From a virus: 42,786 bases of DNA. The first letter of the stretch is position 1, and each line of letters starts with the position of its first letter. The notes below the pieces were generated by a model, which was not told the DNA's origin, searched no databases, and was given only the letters and a program-made list of their open reading frames with translations. Position numbers and translations under genes: made by a program. The stretch lies in the IMG/VR virus record IMGVR_UViG_3300034104_001071, positions 1-42,786 of that record; one strand, written 5' to 3'. Shown piece by piece: positions 1 to 10,234 of this stretch.

Positions 1-2288
1 GAAGATCTCTTGCAAGCCCATAACTTTTGACCGTCATACTCAAAGAACAGTCCGTTCATTTCATTAAACAGACCAACTCTTGTGCAAGCTCCAGCCCAAG
101 TAGAAACAGTAACAATTGAGTTTTCTCCAGATGGATTCATGTTTGTTGTGTATGTAAATCCTGGAATAATTGTTGTCTTGTATGCAAATGTATTTTGATT
201 AATAACGTCAGTTACTAGGAAGTCTCCATTAAATGGATTATAGTCTCCACCAACAACTTGAATTCCTTCAACCTTTACTCTTGCACCTGGTTGCATGCCG
301 TGATCTTGAACGGTTGTTACAGAAATTGTTGCTGCACCACTTGATACGTCAGAAGTTATGCTATTAATGTCATAGCTTGGTGTAAATTTAGCACCTGTTG
401 AAAATTGAATTGCCTTACCAGATTGATACCTAAAAGTTTTTCTTGTTTGACGAATTTGTTTAATTCCAGTAACATTGTTTACTGTAGAAAGCTCAACTCC
501 ACCGTTAGAGCTTGTGTGTCTAATATATGCGTCTGGCTTACACACTAAAATTGCAGAACTATTTACATCTCCAGTTGGGAAAGCCTTAGTTATACCAGAT
601 CTAGTAAACGATAAAGTATTTGGTGTTGGAACAGATGTTACAATCCAAGATCCATTAATGTTAGTAACAAGATCATTAGTTGTGCCGTTACCAACATTTC
701 CAATTAAACCTGAAGATGCAACGCTTGTAACATTCGTAGCAGTTTTGTCGTAACTAACTTTTGCTGAATATACTGCTGCACCAGAAGGTGAAACTGCAAC
801 AGAAGTTACGTTTCCGCCATCAGGAACGACATACGAAAAAGTATTAGTGGCAACTGCTGTAACTTCAAGCTCTAAGCCGTTAAACGTGTCGTCTACACCA
901 GATATATTTAATTTGTCTCCAATTACAAATGGATGACCTGCGGATGTTAGTGTTGCTGTATTAGTAGTCATTGCTTTATTTGTAATAGCACCTATTGTTT
1001 TTACTGTATATTGTCCATTAAATGTTGCGTCTACTCCAGAAACACTAATTGTGTCAGCAGCTAGGTAAGCATGATCTGTTGATGTTGTTAGGGTTGCAAC
1101 GTTTGATGCTAAAAGCTTATTAGTAACTGTTGTTTCTCCAGCATAAGAAACTCCATTAATTAAAATTGGTGTTCCTGGAACTAGTCCATGTGGATCAGGA
1201 GTTTCTATTGTAGTTTGAGCATTTAGGATTCCAGTAGTGCCACCTGCTGATCCAGAAATAGAAAATCTGTCTAGGCTTCCAGTAATGCCTCCAGGAATAT
1301 GAGCATTGTCAAAAATTCCACCAGGAATCATAGATGTTAAAACATCATCTTTGGTGCTTCCAGCTGTTACCCTTGCTTTTGCAAGATAGTAAAACAATTT
1401 TGTATTATCTGTTTTTACCCCATTGGCGGTATCTGCAGTGGAAATTGTTACTGTGCTTGTTGAATCAATTGCTGCTTTAACTTTAAATTGGTAAGCAGTT
1501 GTTGATGTTAGTCCAGTAAATGTAACGTAGTACTTAGTGTCTGCAGATATGCCAACGGCTGTGCCAACAGAGCTAAAAATAATTGGTTGGTTGGAAACAA
1601 GATTATGTGCTAGGTTTCCTTGTGTTGTAAAAATTCCCCCAGTTGTGGCAACACTTAATGATAGTTGTAATGGAACTGTTACTGGGTAGGTGCCATCTGC
1701 ATTTTCATCTAAGCTTTCTTGGACACTAATAACATCATTGTTTGCAAGACCGTGAGCTGTTACCGTAAGAACAGAAATTCTGGATTTGTCTCTAACAGTT
1801 AAACCACCATTTGAAACAGAATCTGAAATTTCTAAAGAGTTACCACCAGATCCTTTTGAGAAAAATGATGGATAGTTATGGGTAAGAGCAAGAGCCTCCC
1901 ATTTTGAACCTTGCACACCATATTCAAAATCTGTGTCAATTAAAGACTGGGGTGTTGCAACACGCATCTTTGCTACTGCATCAACTAGGTTGTCTGATGG
2001 AGTAATTTTTTCATCATACTCATCATAGATAACCTGAAGCTTATCTGTTGAAAGCATTTGTGAGCAGTCATAATTTAAAGTAATTGTAGTTGTTGATCCA
2101 GTAGAAGAACCTTTTACTGAATATGATAAAGCACTTAGCTCTGGATCGGAGAAATTATAGATCACCTGATTTGTAGTAACATTTGTAATCAACATGAGAT
2201 TTTCTCTCTGGATTACTCTTGGAATCACCACTGTGTCTGTTGATGGTGAAAATGTGTAGTAGGTGTCTAGTAAGACCTTCTTTGCCAT
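1..2288 (-). CDS. large virion structural protein (tail tip/fibre), 3' end outside window
   Basis: The frame is open from the ATG at 2288 to the window edge (762 residues, C-terminus missing). AAAGGAG lies 10 nt before the ATG, just after the stop of the upstream fibre gene. The protein is Thr/Ser/Val-rich and beta-rich with no cysteine-based sites. Residues in the middle carry at least two copies of a module of the form ATLTT..H.y..gD.isVSGVD.tFNG.y.V, a pattern of short beta domains common in phage tail proteins. The last visible part (GLFNEMNGLFFEYDG) resembles a motif in virion structural proteins of cyanophages and pelagiphages. It is the last gene of a run of four tail-tip or fibre genes. 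Exact role unknown; a structural assignment is fairly safe, a specific baseplate role is not. Confidence 0.75.
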   Translation of the reverse strand, partial: MAKKVLLDTYYTFSPSTDTVVIPRVIQRENLMLITNVTTNQVIYNFSDPELSALSYSVKGSSTGSTTTITLNYDCSQMLSTDKLQVIYDEYDEKITPSDNLVDAVAKMRVATPQSLIDTDFEYGVQGSKWEALALTHNYPSFFSKGSGGNSLEISDSVSNGGLTVRDKSRISVLTVTAHGLANNDVISVQESLDENADGTYPVTVPLQLSLSVATTGGIFTTQGNLAHNLVSNQPIIFSSVGTAVGISADTKYYVTFTGLTSTTAYQFKVKAAIDSTSTVTISTADTANGVKTDNTKLFYYLAKARVTAGSTKDDVLTSMIPGGIFDNAHIPGGITGSLDRFSISGSAGGTTGILNAQTTIETPDPHGLVPGTPILINGVSYAGETTVTNKLLASNVATLTTSTDHAYLAADTISVSGVDATFNGQYTVKTIGAITNKAMTTNTATLTSAGHPFVIGDKLNISGVDDTFNGLELEVTAVATNTFSYVVPDGGNVTSVAVSPSGAAVYSAKVSYDKTATNVTSVASSGLIGNVGNGTTNDLVTNINGSWIVTSVPTPNTLSFTRSGITKAFPTGDVNSSAILVCKPDAYIRHTSSNGGVELSTVNNVTGIKQIRQTRKTFRYQSGKAIQFSTGAKFTPSYDINSITSDVSSGAATISVTTVQDHGMQPGARVKVEGIQVVGGDYNPFNGDFLVTDVINQNTFAYKTTIIPGFTYTTNMNPSGENSIVTVSTWAGACTRVGLFNEMNGLFFEYDGQKLWACKRS

Positions 2289-2305
2289 TTAGTAAATTTC
2301 TCCTT

Positions 2306-5300
2306 TTATCCTAAAGCTACGTCTACCGCTTTAAACGGATAGATCCTAGTCTTTTTATTAACTTGTGGTCCTGGGAATACTCTTGCATTAACAATAGATC
2401 CGTGTGGCGGTGATTCAGCAAACTTAACTCTACCATTATCTACAGTGTAACCTTTAAATCCCATCAATCCACTTTGCCAGACATACTCTCTATTTTGAAT
2501 AAATGCTGACTGCACTACTCCATTTAGAGATATGACAAGCCTTAGAGGATTGTCTAGGACCAATTGTTTCTGGTTATACCTAGCTTCAAAGGCGTTGTTT
2601 CTTCCATCAAAGCTTCCTGAAAAATCGTCCAGTTCAATTATATCAGAATAAAATCCCTTTACCTCTCCAGTAACCTCAATATTTTTAACCTTTAAGTTTT
2701 GACCATAAGTATCTATGCTAAATGGAGCCTCGTCTGGAGATATTGCTCCAACCCACATTGCATAGTTTTTAGTATTATTATAAATTTCAACGGCTGGATA
2801 TGAAAATGCAATTACATCAAAATCTCCAGGAACTGTCTGATCAATGCTATTTGGAAGGACTTTTTGATAGCTAATTTTATTTGATGCTGGAACTGCAGAT
2901 ATTACATATTGACCTGTCCAGTCATTATCAATATATCCCCTGTCATTAAATGTTGGTATATTAATTACCTGACCAACAGAATATACATGGTTGCTGGTTA
3001 AAGTTACTGTTACTACATTGTTTACTACTTCATAAGAGTCTACGTCATATGGTGAAAAAATAACAGGGCTTGGATTGGTGTCAAAAGTTAGGTATCCGTC
3101 AGCATACACTTCAAGTACTGCATATGTTGTACCGCTAATTAACTCTTGTGTCATATTAATAATTGGGAAGTAGTTGTTGTTAAGTGAGTACAGTACGTCA
3201 TAAAATAAAGGTATGTTTGATAGTAATATGTTATCTCCAACGGAAACCTGATCTTCATCTGCAATATCTAGATATATCTTTACGTTGTAAAATGGACTTT
3301 CTGGATCTACTTCATTTGGTTCTTTTAAAGCACTAATTCTTTTTATATTTAACCTAACATTATCTCTTGACCCTGTTGAAAATGATAAAAAGCATGGAGA
3401 GCCAGAAAATTGTTTTTGGGTGTAGGTTCCAGTAACAAAAATTGGTGGTAAAGATTTAGTTGTAACAATTTTGTCATTATCAATATTTGGCTGTGCAAAT
3501 ATTCCAGACATAGCGTACTCTGATTCCCCAGGAGTTTCAATAGATATATTTCTACCTTCCGCAGGAAGACCACTAAAGAACTGCATTGTAATTGTTGAAT
3601 TTACATAACTGATTGCAAAGTTTTCATTATTAATGGTTCTTGGTGCTGGAGATCTTAGCTTAATTAACTTGCTGTTAACAATTTCTGCCACGATTCCAAT
3701 GTATTCAAATTGTGATGTGTTCCAAGCTGTTGGTGATCCAGTAACTGCCCAAAGTTCATATCCAATTTCAATATTTTTTATATCATTGGCAAATGTAATA
3801 TATGGTGATCTAGAGTTTCCAGTCATTCTTCCAAGTACAGAAGTTTGAGATGTTGCCGTAGCATTCATTCCAGAAAGGCTAGTTGGAGTAATTCCTGTAC
3901 GATCTCTTCTTACATAAAACTCTCCAGATAAAGCATACTCAACTACTAGACTTGTTCCATTGTAATCTGAGTCAGCAGCTCCTGTAATATTAATAGTTTC
4001 GCCCTTATAAAAAGAGTTGTCTGAAACGTACTTAATTGTAAGTCCGTCTGGCTCTAACTGAGCTGATGTTATCTTTGATGTTTTTAAGAACAAGTTTCTT
4101 TTTATGTTTGAAGAACCAGCTTGAGTTTCTTGAACAATGTCAAGAATTTCATTTGAATAGAATCCAGACTGTAAATAAGATGTAGACTCTTTTGTTCCAG
4201 AGAATAGTCCACCAGCTCCAGCAATCCATCCATAAGCATTTCCACCAATTTGAGCAGAGTTAGCAAACACATCAGATCCACGGATGGTTGATCCGATAAT
4301 TGTTCCAGCCTCAAGAGTTCCACTTATAGTTAAGTCGGTTCCATCAAAGAAAAGTTTTTCTGTTCCAAGGCTAAATCTTCCAGAGGCATCCATCCAGATT
4401 CCACCAGTTTTATAGGTGCTTGTTCCAGAAGAAATTGCTGTAGTTGCTGCTGTGTTAGTTCCAGTAAGCTTTAATACATTTGTTGCATGGTTTCCAATGT
4501 TTACAGTATTTAAAAAAGTTCCAGAAGTTGCGTTTACTGCACCAGTAAAACTTCCAGAGGTTGCTGTAATTGCACCAGTAATTGTAGCGTTAGTTGCAGT
4601 CAAAGCTCCTGCTGAAGTGACGCTAAATGGAGCAGATTCTGGACTTGCGTTACCTGCATAGAAAGGATATCCAGTAGTATTTAATCCAACAGATGTAGAT
4701 CCAGTTCCTGCGGTTAGTGAGGTGGCTCCAATTGTAAATCCACCAATATTACCAAGTGAAGCATTTATTGTTCCAGTAACAGTTAGGTTTCCAGAACCAT
4801 CCATTGTTACAGATCCATTTGCACCTGCAAGCCTAAACTTACCAGACCTATCAATGTAGAATCCGTTTCCAGCACTGTCTGTGGTTGCAGTTCCAGCTAT
4901 GGTTGTAAAAATTGCAGGAACTATTCCAGTTCCAACTTGTCCACGAATAGTAATATTGCTTGCACTTGATCCAGTTGTTCCAACAATAATATTTGCATTT
5001 TGACCATCTGAAACAATTGCAGTATCAATAAGTTTAAAGTTTGCAATTGTTGGTGTTTCTGATGATGATGTTGGAAGGGTAAAGACTGGAACCCCATTGT
5101 CATATCCCACTAATCCAAGACTTGATACTGTTAAACCATCTGTTGTAGTACCTGCAACTAAAGATCCCCCAGTTAATATGTTTACGGTTCCAGTAAATGA
5201 TCCAGAAGTTGCTGTAATTGCACCAGAAACTGTAGCACTGGTTGCTGTTAGTGCACCAGCATTAGTAACGCTAAACTTAGCATTTGTTCCAGTTTCAGAA

Positions 5301-7390
5301 TCTGCTCCTGCAAAAAATGTATAGTTAGAAGTTCCAGATGTTATACCTGCAGTAATTCCAGTTGCTGGAATTGCTGGAGTATATAGGTTGGCTGTTCCAA
5401 TTTTAAAGCCACCAATTGCTCCAGTGGTTGCAGTTATTGTTCCAGAAATATTTGCATTTGTTGCAGTTAAAACTCCTGTAGGAGTAACTCTAAATGGGGC
5501 ATCTGCAAAAGTGGCATCTCCTAAATAAATTCCATTAGAGTCTGCCTTAAATATTTCATCTCCAGTACCAATGCTAATTGTTCCACCAGTTAAAGCACCA
5601 GTAAAACTTCCGCTAGCAGCAGAAAGGGATCCACTAAATGTTCCAGATCCATTAATTGTTAAGTTTGTTCCATCCCACAACAAACCCTGACCAAGACTAA
5701 ATCTTCCTGAAGCATCTGCCCAAAACTTTGTTGTTGTCGTGTTATAGCCAAGTGTTCCAGATCCAATACCTATTGCAGTTGTTGCAGCAGTAGATGTTCC
5801 AATAAGCTGAATGTTATTTGACGCTGTTGCGTTATTTCCAACATATACGGTATTTATAAACGTTCCAGACGTTGCATTAATTGCACCCTCTACAAATAAA
5901 CCGTCAGCAATTGTGTATCTAAGTTTTTGACCAAGGCTAAATCTTCCATTACCGTCAACAAAGAATCTTGCAGTTTCTGTGTTATACCCACCAGTTCCAA
6001 CTCTAATAAAAGTATTAGCTGCAGTTGATCCACCAACAAGTTGAATGTTACTAAAAGAGTTTGTGCCAACAACTAATCTGTCAGATATTCTAAGGGATGT
6101 ATCTGCTTCTTCTGTATTAGTGGTAAAAGAAATAGTTCCAACGGCATTACCAACGCTAAATCTTCCGTCCGTATACCAATAGTTATATCTATCAATATAC
6201 AGACCATCATTTACTAGTGTTCCTGCCGTAAGATTATTAATGTCTGAAACATTATCATTAATTTTTAATAACGTTGAGCTTGGACCGTTAACCGTTAAAC
6301 CGCTTACAGTTAGGTCAGAATTAATTATTACATCAGTTCCAATTGTTACAGTTGATCCATCATATATGATTCCCTGCCCTCCGCCAACATTAAGAGTTTG
6401 AGCAGTAATTCTTCCATCTATACTAAGCTGATCTGTTGTTGGATTCCAAGACAAAAAGGAAGTAGAATCTCCAACTTTAAATTCACCATCGCTATTCCAG
6501 TAATTATTTGCATCAATAGAGAAACTTGTTGCTGTTACATCACCGTCAATAGTTACATCTGTTCCAAGTCTTACAGTTGTTCCATCGTAGGTAATTCCTT
6601 CCCCTCCGCCAACATCTAGGGTGTCAGCAGTGATTTCTCCACGAATAGCAACATTATTAAATATAGAGTTTCCTGATCCAGACAGAATCCAACCAGAAGA
6701 TCCAAGGTATTTGTTTTCCCAGTCTTCTCTAATTATTTCTACATAGTTTGCTGGGTATCCATCAGAACCTAGGTATGTTGGAATAATATAATCTGACTCT
6801 AAGCCGTAAGAGTTTAAATATTTAATAATTAAATTAGAATTAAATTTGGCTTGAGCAAAAGAACTTCCACCACTAGTATAAGACCCAGTTATTGATTTTG
6901 AAACAGTAAAGGTATTATTTGTTACTGCAGTAATTTTAGTCTTTGTTGTATTAAATTGGGCTGGAAATATATCAGACACTGTTATAAAAGTGTTTGTTGT
7001 AAAATTATGATTTATTGATGTTGTATAAGTTACGGTAGAAGCTCCTGCGGTTGCCCCAGTAATTGAATAAACAACTCTTGTTGCAGGGTCAGCCGTTATA
7101 TCAAAAAACTCTGATGGGTCTTCTGGCTCTACAATAATTACTGGTCTTGCAACGTATTCTCCAAGCTGATCTAATACAATTACAAAATCTCCTGGAACAA
7201 TGTTTGGTCTATACTCAGTTGGATTCCATACCTGAACATCATAAATTTTTGATGGTATTGCACCATTAAATGACCAAGAAGCAATTGACTTGTTTATTAT
7301 TCTAAAAGAGTCTTCTCTTGAATTAAAGTATCCAACAAGATTATGGATATTTGGACTTACAGGATTGTTTGAATAGGATTCGTTAGCCAC
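2306..7390 (-). CDS. modular tail fibre protein (1694 aa)
   Basis: A very long fibre-like protein. The N-terminal ~200 residues look like a tail-attachment part. Residues from about 240 to 1050 are a shaft of imperfect repeats with recurring phrases such as ITATSGSFTG, ASGRFSLG, IGGFTIG and GALTATNATI. This is typical of trimeric beta-structured phage fibres. The C-terminal 100 residues contain LVISLNGVVQ, a motif shared with C-terminal domains of many phage structural proteins. The start is GTG at 7390, 8 nt inside the upstream gene, with GGCGG/AAAGAG upstream, which implies translational coupling. Likely role: host recognition at the tail tip. The repeats suggest growth by internal duplication. 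Receptor and fold are inferred, not shown. Confidence 0.8.
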   Translation of the reverse strand: MANESYSNNPVSPNIHNLVGYFNSREDSFRIINKSIASWSFNGAIPSKIYDVQVWNPTEYRPNIVPGDFVIVLDQLGEYVARPVIIVEPEDPSEFFDITADPATRVVYSITGATAGASTVTYTTSINHNFTTNTFITVSDIFPAQFNTTKTKITAVTNNTFTVSKSITGSYTSGGSSFAQAKFNSNLIIKYLNSYGLESDYIIPTYLGSDGYPANYVEIIREDWENKYLGSSGWILSGSGNSIFNNVAIRGEITADTLDVGGGEGITYDGTTVRLGTDVTIDGDVTATSFSIDANNYWNSDGEFKVGDSTSFLSWNPTTDQLSIDGRITAQTLNVGGGQGIIYDGSTVTIGTDVIINSDLTVSGLTVNGPSSTLLKINDNVSDINNLTAGTLVNDGLYIDRYNYWYTDGRFSVGNAVGTISFTTNTEEADTSLRISDRLVVGTNSFSNIQLVGGSTAANTFIRVGTGGYNTETARFFVDGNGRFSLGQKLRYTIADGLFVEGAINATSGTFINTVYVGNNATASNNIQLIGTSTAATTAIGIGSGTLGYNTTTTKFWADASGRFSLGQGLLWDGTNLTINGSGTFSGSLSAASGSFTGALTGGTISIGTGDEIFKADSNGIYLGDATFADAPFRVTPTGVLTATNANISGTITATTGAIGGFKIGTANLYTPAIPATGITAGITSGTSNYTFFAGADSETGTNAKFSVTNAGALTATSATVSGAITATSGSFTGTVNILTGGSLVAGTTTDGLTVSSLGLVGYDNGVPVFTLPTSSSETPTIANFKLIDTAIVSDGQNANIIVGTTGSSASNITIRGQVGTGIVPAIFTTIAGTATTDSAGNGFYIDRSGKFRLAGANGSVTMDGSGNLTVTGTINASLGNIGGFTIGATSLTAGTGSTSVGLNTTGYPFYAGNASPESAPFSVTSAGALTATNATITGAITATSGSFTGAVNATSGTFLNTVNIGNHATNVLKLTGTNTAATTAISSGTSTYKTGGIWMDASGRFSLGTEKLFFDGTDLTISGTLEAGTIIGSTIRGSDVFANSAQIGGNAYGWIAGAGGLFSGTKESTSYLQSGFYSNEILDIVQETQAGSSNIKRNLFLKTSKITSAQLEPDGLTIKYVSDNSFYKGETINITGAADSDYNGTSLVVEYALSGEFYVRRDRTGITPTSLSGMNATATSQTSVLGRMTGNSRSPYITFANDIKNIEIGYELWAVTGSPTAWNTSQFEYIGIVAEIVNSKLIKLRSPAPRTINNENFAISYVNSTITMQFFSGLPAEGRNISIETPGESEYAMSGIFAQPNIDNDKIVTTKSLPPIFVTGTYTQKQFSGSPCFLSFSTGSRDNVRLNIKRISALKEPNEVDPESPFYNVKIYLDIADEDQVSVGDNILLSNIPLFYDVLYSLNNNYFPIINMTQELISGTTYAVLEVYADGYLTFDTNPSPVIFSPYDVDSYEVVNNVVTVTLTSNHVYSVGQVINIPTFNDRGYIDNDWTGQYVISAVPASNKISYQKVLPNSIDQTVPGDFDVIAFSYPAVEIYNNTKNYAMWVGAISPDEAPFSIDTYGQNLKVKNIEVTGEVKGFYSDIIELDDFSGSFDGRNNAFEARYNQKQLVLDNPLRLVISLNGVVQSAFIQNREYVWQSGLMGFKGYTVDNGRVKFAESPPHGSIVNARVFPGPQVNKKTRIYPFKAVDVALG

Positions 7391-8396
7391 TCTTTACCGC
7401 CGATTGAGAATAGTATACTCTGCTTAAGCTTGGACCAATTAATTCATAGGAATCGTCTTTTTGCATCCAGTAACCAACCCAGGAAGATCCCTGTTTTTCA
7501 TATCTAGCCACAGTAAATCTGTAGTCCCTCGCAACTGACTCATTTTGTTCACCAATGTTAGCGTTTCTTTCTGTTAATAAAATTGTTGATGGTTTTGTTG
7601 AATACGATGGAGGATCTACATTCATTGGGCTATTATTTAAATAGTAGTACGATCCATTTTTTATATAAAAGAATACTATTGCATCAAACATCGTTTCGTC
7701 ACTAATTAAGAGTGTTAAAATTTCTTGTGGTGCACTGACATCAACGTGGTATTTTGTTCCAGATTGTGTAGTACTTGTTGTTTTTTCGGTACTTGCAGCA
7801 GTTTGACTTGTAGCAGGTATTGCTGGCAATGTAAAATTAAGAACTCCATTATTACTAGTTGTTGTGCTAGTTACTAGCGGAGCCCCTTTTGCATTTTTCC
7901 AAGATGTAGTAAATCCTGATGGTACTGGGTTTGGAATAACTGCGGTTGCACCAACTGTAGTTCCAGACGGATTTCCAGAAACTGTGTATATTAATCTGTC
8001 ATAGTAGTCTCCACCTGCTGGCTGTGACATTCCGTTTACGGTAAACTGTTGACCATTTGTTAATCCAGATACATTATTTACATAAAATTGATATGGAGGA
8101 GAAATGTTGCTTCCTCTTTTCCACCCAGTTATAGTTTTAGAAAAGCTTCCACCAGCTTGAATTGATCCAGCAGCAATTGTTTCACCTGGAATAGTTACAG
8201 TAGTTTCAGTAGTCGTTGACCAAGGCTCTGATACTATTCTATACAATGGTTGATAGGTAGATAAAAATCTTGGGGTAGGTGGAACAACGAATTCAATGGA
8301 TGGTCCAACAAGAGATGGATTGTTTCTTGACTCAACTACCATCCTGTATCTTTGACCAGAAACTAAATTGGGGATACTTACTTCTACTTTAGCCAT
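7383..8396 (-). CDS. tail-associated protein with fibronectin-like N-terminus
   Basis: 337 aa. The N-terminus (VSIPNLVSGQRYRMVVESRN) looks like a fibronectin type III strand pattern, followed by a Ser/Thr/Gly-rich region and a beta-rich C-terminal part. No catalytic motif was recognised. The gene starts at the last base of the preceding stop (TAATG at 8398-8394) and overlaps the long fibre gene by 8 nt, so it is translated as part of a tail-fibre operon. Probably a minor tail or fibre-adaptor protein; this is inferred mainly from position and composition. Confidence 0.7.
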   Translation of the reverse strand: MAKVEVSIPNLVSGQRYRMVVESRNNPSLVGPSIEFVVPPTPRFLSTYQPLYRIVSEPWSTTTETTVTIPGETIAAGSIQAGGSFSKTITGWKRGSNISPPYQFYVNNVSGLTNGQQFTVNGMSQPAGGDYYDRLIYTVSGNPSGTTVGATAVIPNPVPSGFTTSWKNAKGAPLVTSTTTSNNGVLNFTLPAIPATSQTAASTEKTTSTTQSGTKYHVDVSAPQEILTLLISDETMFDAIVFFYIKNGSYYYLNNSPMNVDPPSYSTKPSTILLTERNANIGEQNESVARDYRFTVARYEKQGSSWVGYWMQKDDSYELIGPSLSRVYYSQSAVKSG

Positions 8397-9400
8397 TATG
8401 TTACCGTCTTATTAAATCCCATGCTTAAATAGTATTCAATGTCCATTACAGAATTTGAAGCCTTTACAATTGGTGTGCTTAATACCGCTCTTGATACCAT
8501 TCCATAAACAGTGTCAATGGCATCTACGTTATTAAATCTTATGGCATCAACAACAACGTCTGCATCTGAAGTTATAGTAATCTTATTAATGTTTGACCAT
8601 CTTGGGTTTCCAACTTTTGCATTTTGCATTTGCTCAACTGTTCTGCTTGCTATTCCATAAGTTTGTGTTCCAGTTATTGCAAAAGTTCCAACAAAATAAT
8701 CATCTACTGTTGTTTCAAATTTCATTGTTACTGTTGGGGTATTTCCAGTAAGCTTTGAATAGGCAATGGAAAGGGTGTCTACAGAGTTATAAATATTTAA
8801 GTTATACGAAGAAATCCTTGAGGAGTCTGCCATGTTTAGGATATCTCCTGATTTAATAAATAATGCTGAGTCTCCAACTCTAAATGAATAAGGTGTAAGT
8901 GCTGATGTTATGTAGCAAGATGTTGATGGAGCCGTGGTTGGTACTGGGCTAGGTAGTACTAGTGTAGTTTCTTCCTCCTTCCAAAGATCTAATGGTGATC
9001 CAGAGAACAATGCAGTATCTCTTAGTGAAACTGCATTAGTAACTCCACTTGAAGGAAAGAGTCCAAGTTCATGAATTTTGTATGACTCTCCACCAGTTGC
9101 GGTAGTTCCAAAACTTGCCTTAAAAATCATTGCGTCAAAGTTTCCTGCGTTATCTAAATATGAAAGTCTTACTGGAGCAGCAGCTACATCAAAGCCAAGA
9201 ATATTATTTGGGATTAAACCGTTTGAGTCTGGTGTGCCGTTAGCAGTATTATCAATACCTATGTGTATTTCTCCACCAACAGTTGGCACTAATCCCATAA
9301 GTGACTTTAAAATAATAGATCTTCCAGCCCTAGTGATAGAATTTTTCTGCTCACCAACATATTCTCCGTCTAAATAAATTTTATATATCCCAGTAAACAT
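8396..9400 (-). CDS. minor tail protein, first gene of the distal tail-fibre operon
   Basis: 334 aa, beta-rich, unknown family. The N-terminal half (LDGEYVGEQKNSITRAGRSI, then FGTTATGGESYKIHELGLF) resembles phage tail proteins that sit next to fibres. There is no Shine-Dalgarno sequence. Instead TGG-TATAAT ends 6 nt before the ATG, which predicts a leaderless mRNA starting at or next to the start codon. It would head a transcript covering this gene and the three downstream fibre genes. The gene ends in a TAATG overlap. The tail assignment rests on context; specific function unknown. Confidence 0.7.
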   Translation of the reverse strand: MFTGIYKIYLDGEYVGEQKNSITRAGRSIILKSLMGLVPTVGGEIHIGIDNTANGTPDSNGLIPNNILGFDVAAAPVRLSYLDNAGNFDAMIFKASFGTTATGGESYKIHELGLFPSSGVTNAVSLRDTALFSGSPLDLWKEEETTLVLPSPVPTTAPSTSCYITSALTPYSFRVGDSALFIKSGDILNMADSSRISSYNLNIYNSVDTLSIAYSKLTGNTPTVTMKFETTVDDYFVGTFAITGTQTYGIASRTVEQMQNAKVGNPRWSNINKITITSDADVVVDAIRFNNVDAIDTVYGMVSRAVLSTPIVKASNSVMDIEYYLSMGFNKTVT

Positions 9401-9406
9401 AGTAGA

Positions 9407-9415
9407 ATTATACCA
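9407..9415 (-). promoter_or_regulatory. extended -10 TGG-TATAAT for a leaderless mRNA
   Basis: TGG at 9415-9413 and TATAAT at 9412-9407, six nt (TCTACT) before the ATG at 9400, which has no Shine-Dalgarno sequence. The -35 is weak. Confidence 0.6.
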
Positions 9416-9417
9416 TT

Positions 9418-10233
9418 TTAAGATACTTCATAGCATTTTACAACAAAATCTTGATTAGAAATTGAAGTAAACTCTAGTCTCATGTCGTATCCTACGCTTC
9501 CATTTCTAAGGAGTTTTACTTCTCTTGGCAAAAAGGTTCCACCCCTCATTGAACCAAAATATTTAGCCTTTTCAGCACTATTAGATAAATCACTAATTAA
9601 ATTATTTATTTCATTTAAGTCTGTTGAAAACCTTTCTTGTAGGTCTGCTTGCTCTAAAGTAAATGGAGACTCTGGTCTTGAAAAACTTGAAGAAAGAGTT
9701 TCTGTTTTAGCTTCTCTATCAAAATCTAGGTAGGATTCTGGAACTCTATCTATGCCAGAAAAATTATATCTAATTAAAAGAGATTTTGCATTGTTTACTA
9801 AACTTAAGACAAGACGTTTTATTTCTTCTAAGTATATTTCTTTATAGTTTACTCCATCTACTAATCCAGTTGATGCAACAACTGTTTCTACTGGTGTAGC
9901 TACAACCTGTTGTATTGCAGTGCCAGGATCATCAACAACTTCTTCAGCGGTGGGGGTAACAATTTTAGTTATTTTAACGGGTGGATCATAGAAGTTTGAA
10001 CCAACACCTTTGTATCCTGGAGTTTTTTGTGCTTCTAAATAATCTTTTGCAAGTTTATTTGCAGCAGTAGCTGCTGCTCTTGTTGCTGGTGTTTGGGCAC
10101 CTTGAGTAACTTTAGGTTTAGGTGGTGGAGGAACTCTATCTTCTCTAACATTTGCTGACTCTGTTTTTTTTACTGGAGCACTAACAACTTGACCTTTTGT
10201 ATTTACAATTTTACCAGGTTTTAATGGTGGCAT
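9418..10233 (-). CDS. hypothetical tail-region protein with proline/lysine-rich N-terminus
   Basis: 271 aa, not recognised. The first ~100 residues are low complexity, rich in Pro, Lys, Ala and Thr (for example VPPPPKPK), and are probably disordered. The middle has two helical stretches (LEEIKRLVLSLVNNAKSLLI and a 'DLNEINNLISDLSNSAEKAK' type helix). The end is a short beta-rich part. It starts 1 nt after the stop of the Tal-like gene, with GGGAG about 10 nt before the ATG. Position between the Tal-like gene and the fibres suggests a linker or chaperone of the tail tip; this is a guess. Confidence 0.65.
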   Translation of the reverse strand: MPPLKPGKIVNTKGQVVSAPVKKTESANVREDRVPPPPKPKVTQGAQTPATRAAATAANKLAKDYLEAQKTPGYKGVGSNFYDPPVKITKIVTPTAEEVVDDPGTAIQQVVATPVETVVASTGLVDGVNYKEIYLEEIKRLVLSLVNNAKSLLIRYNFSGIDRVPESYLDFDREAKTETLSSSFSRPESPFTLEQADLQERFSTDLNEINNLISDLSNSAEKAKYFGSMRGGTFLPREVKLLRNGSVGYDMRLEFTSISNQDFVVKCYEVS

Positions 10234-10234
10234 A

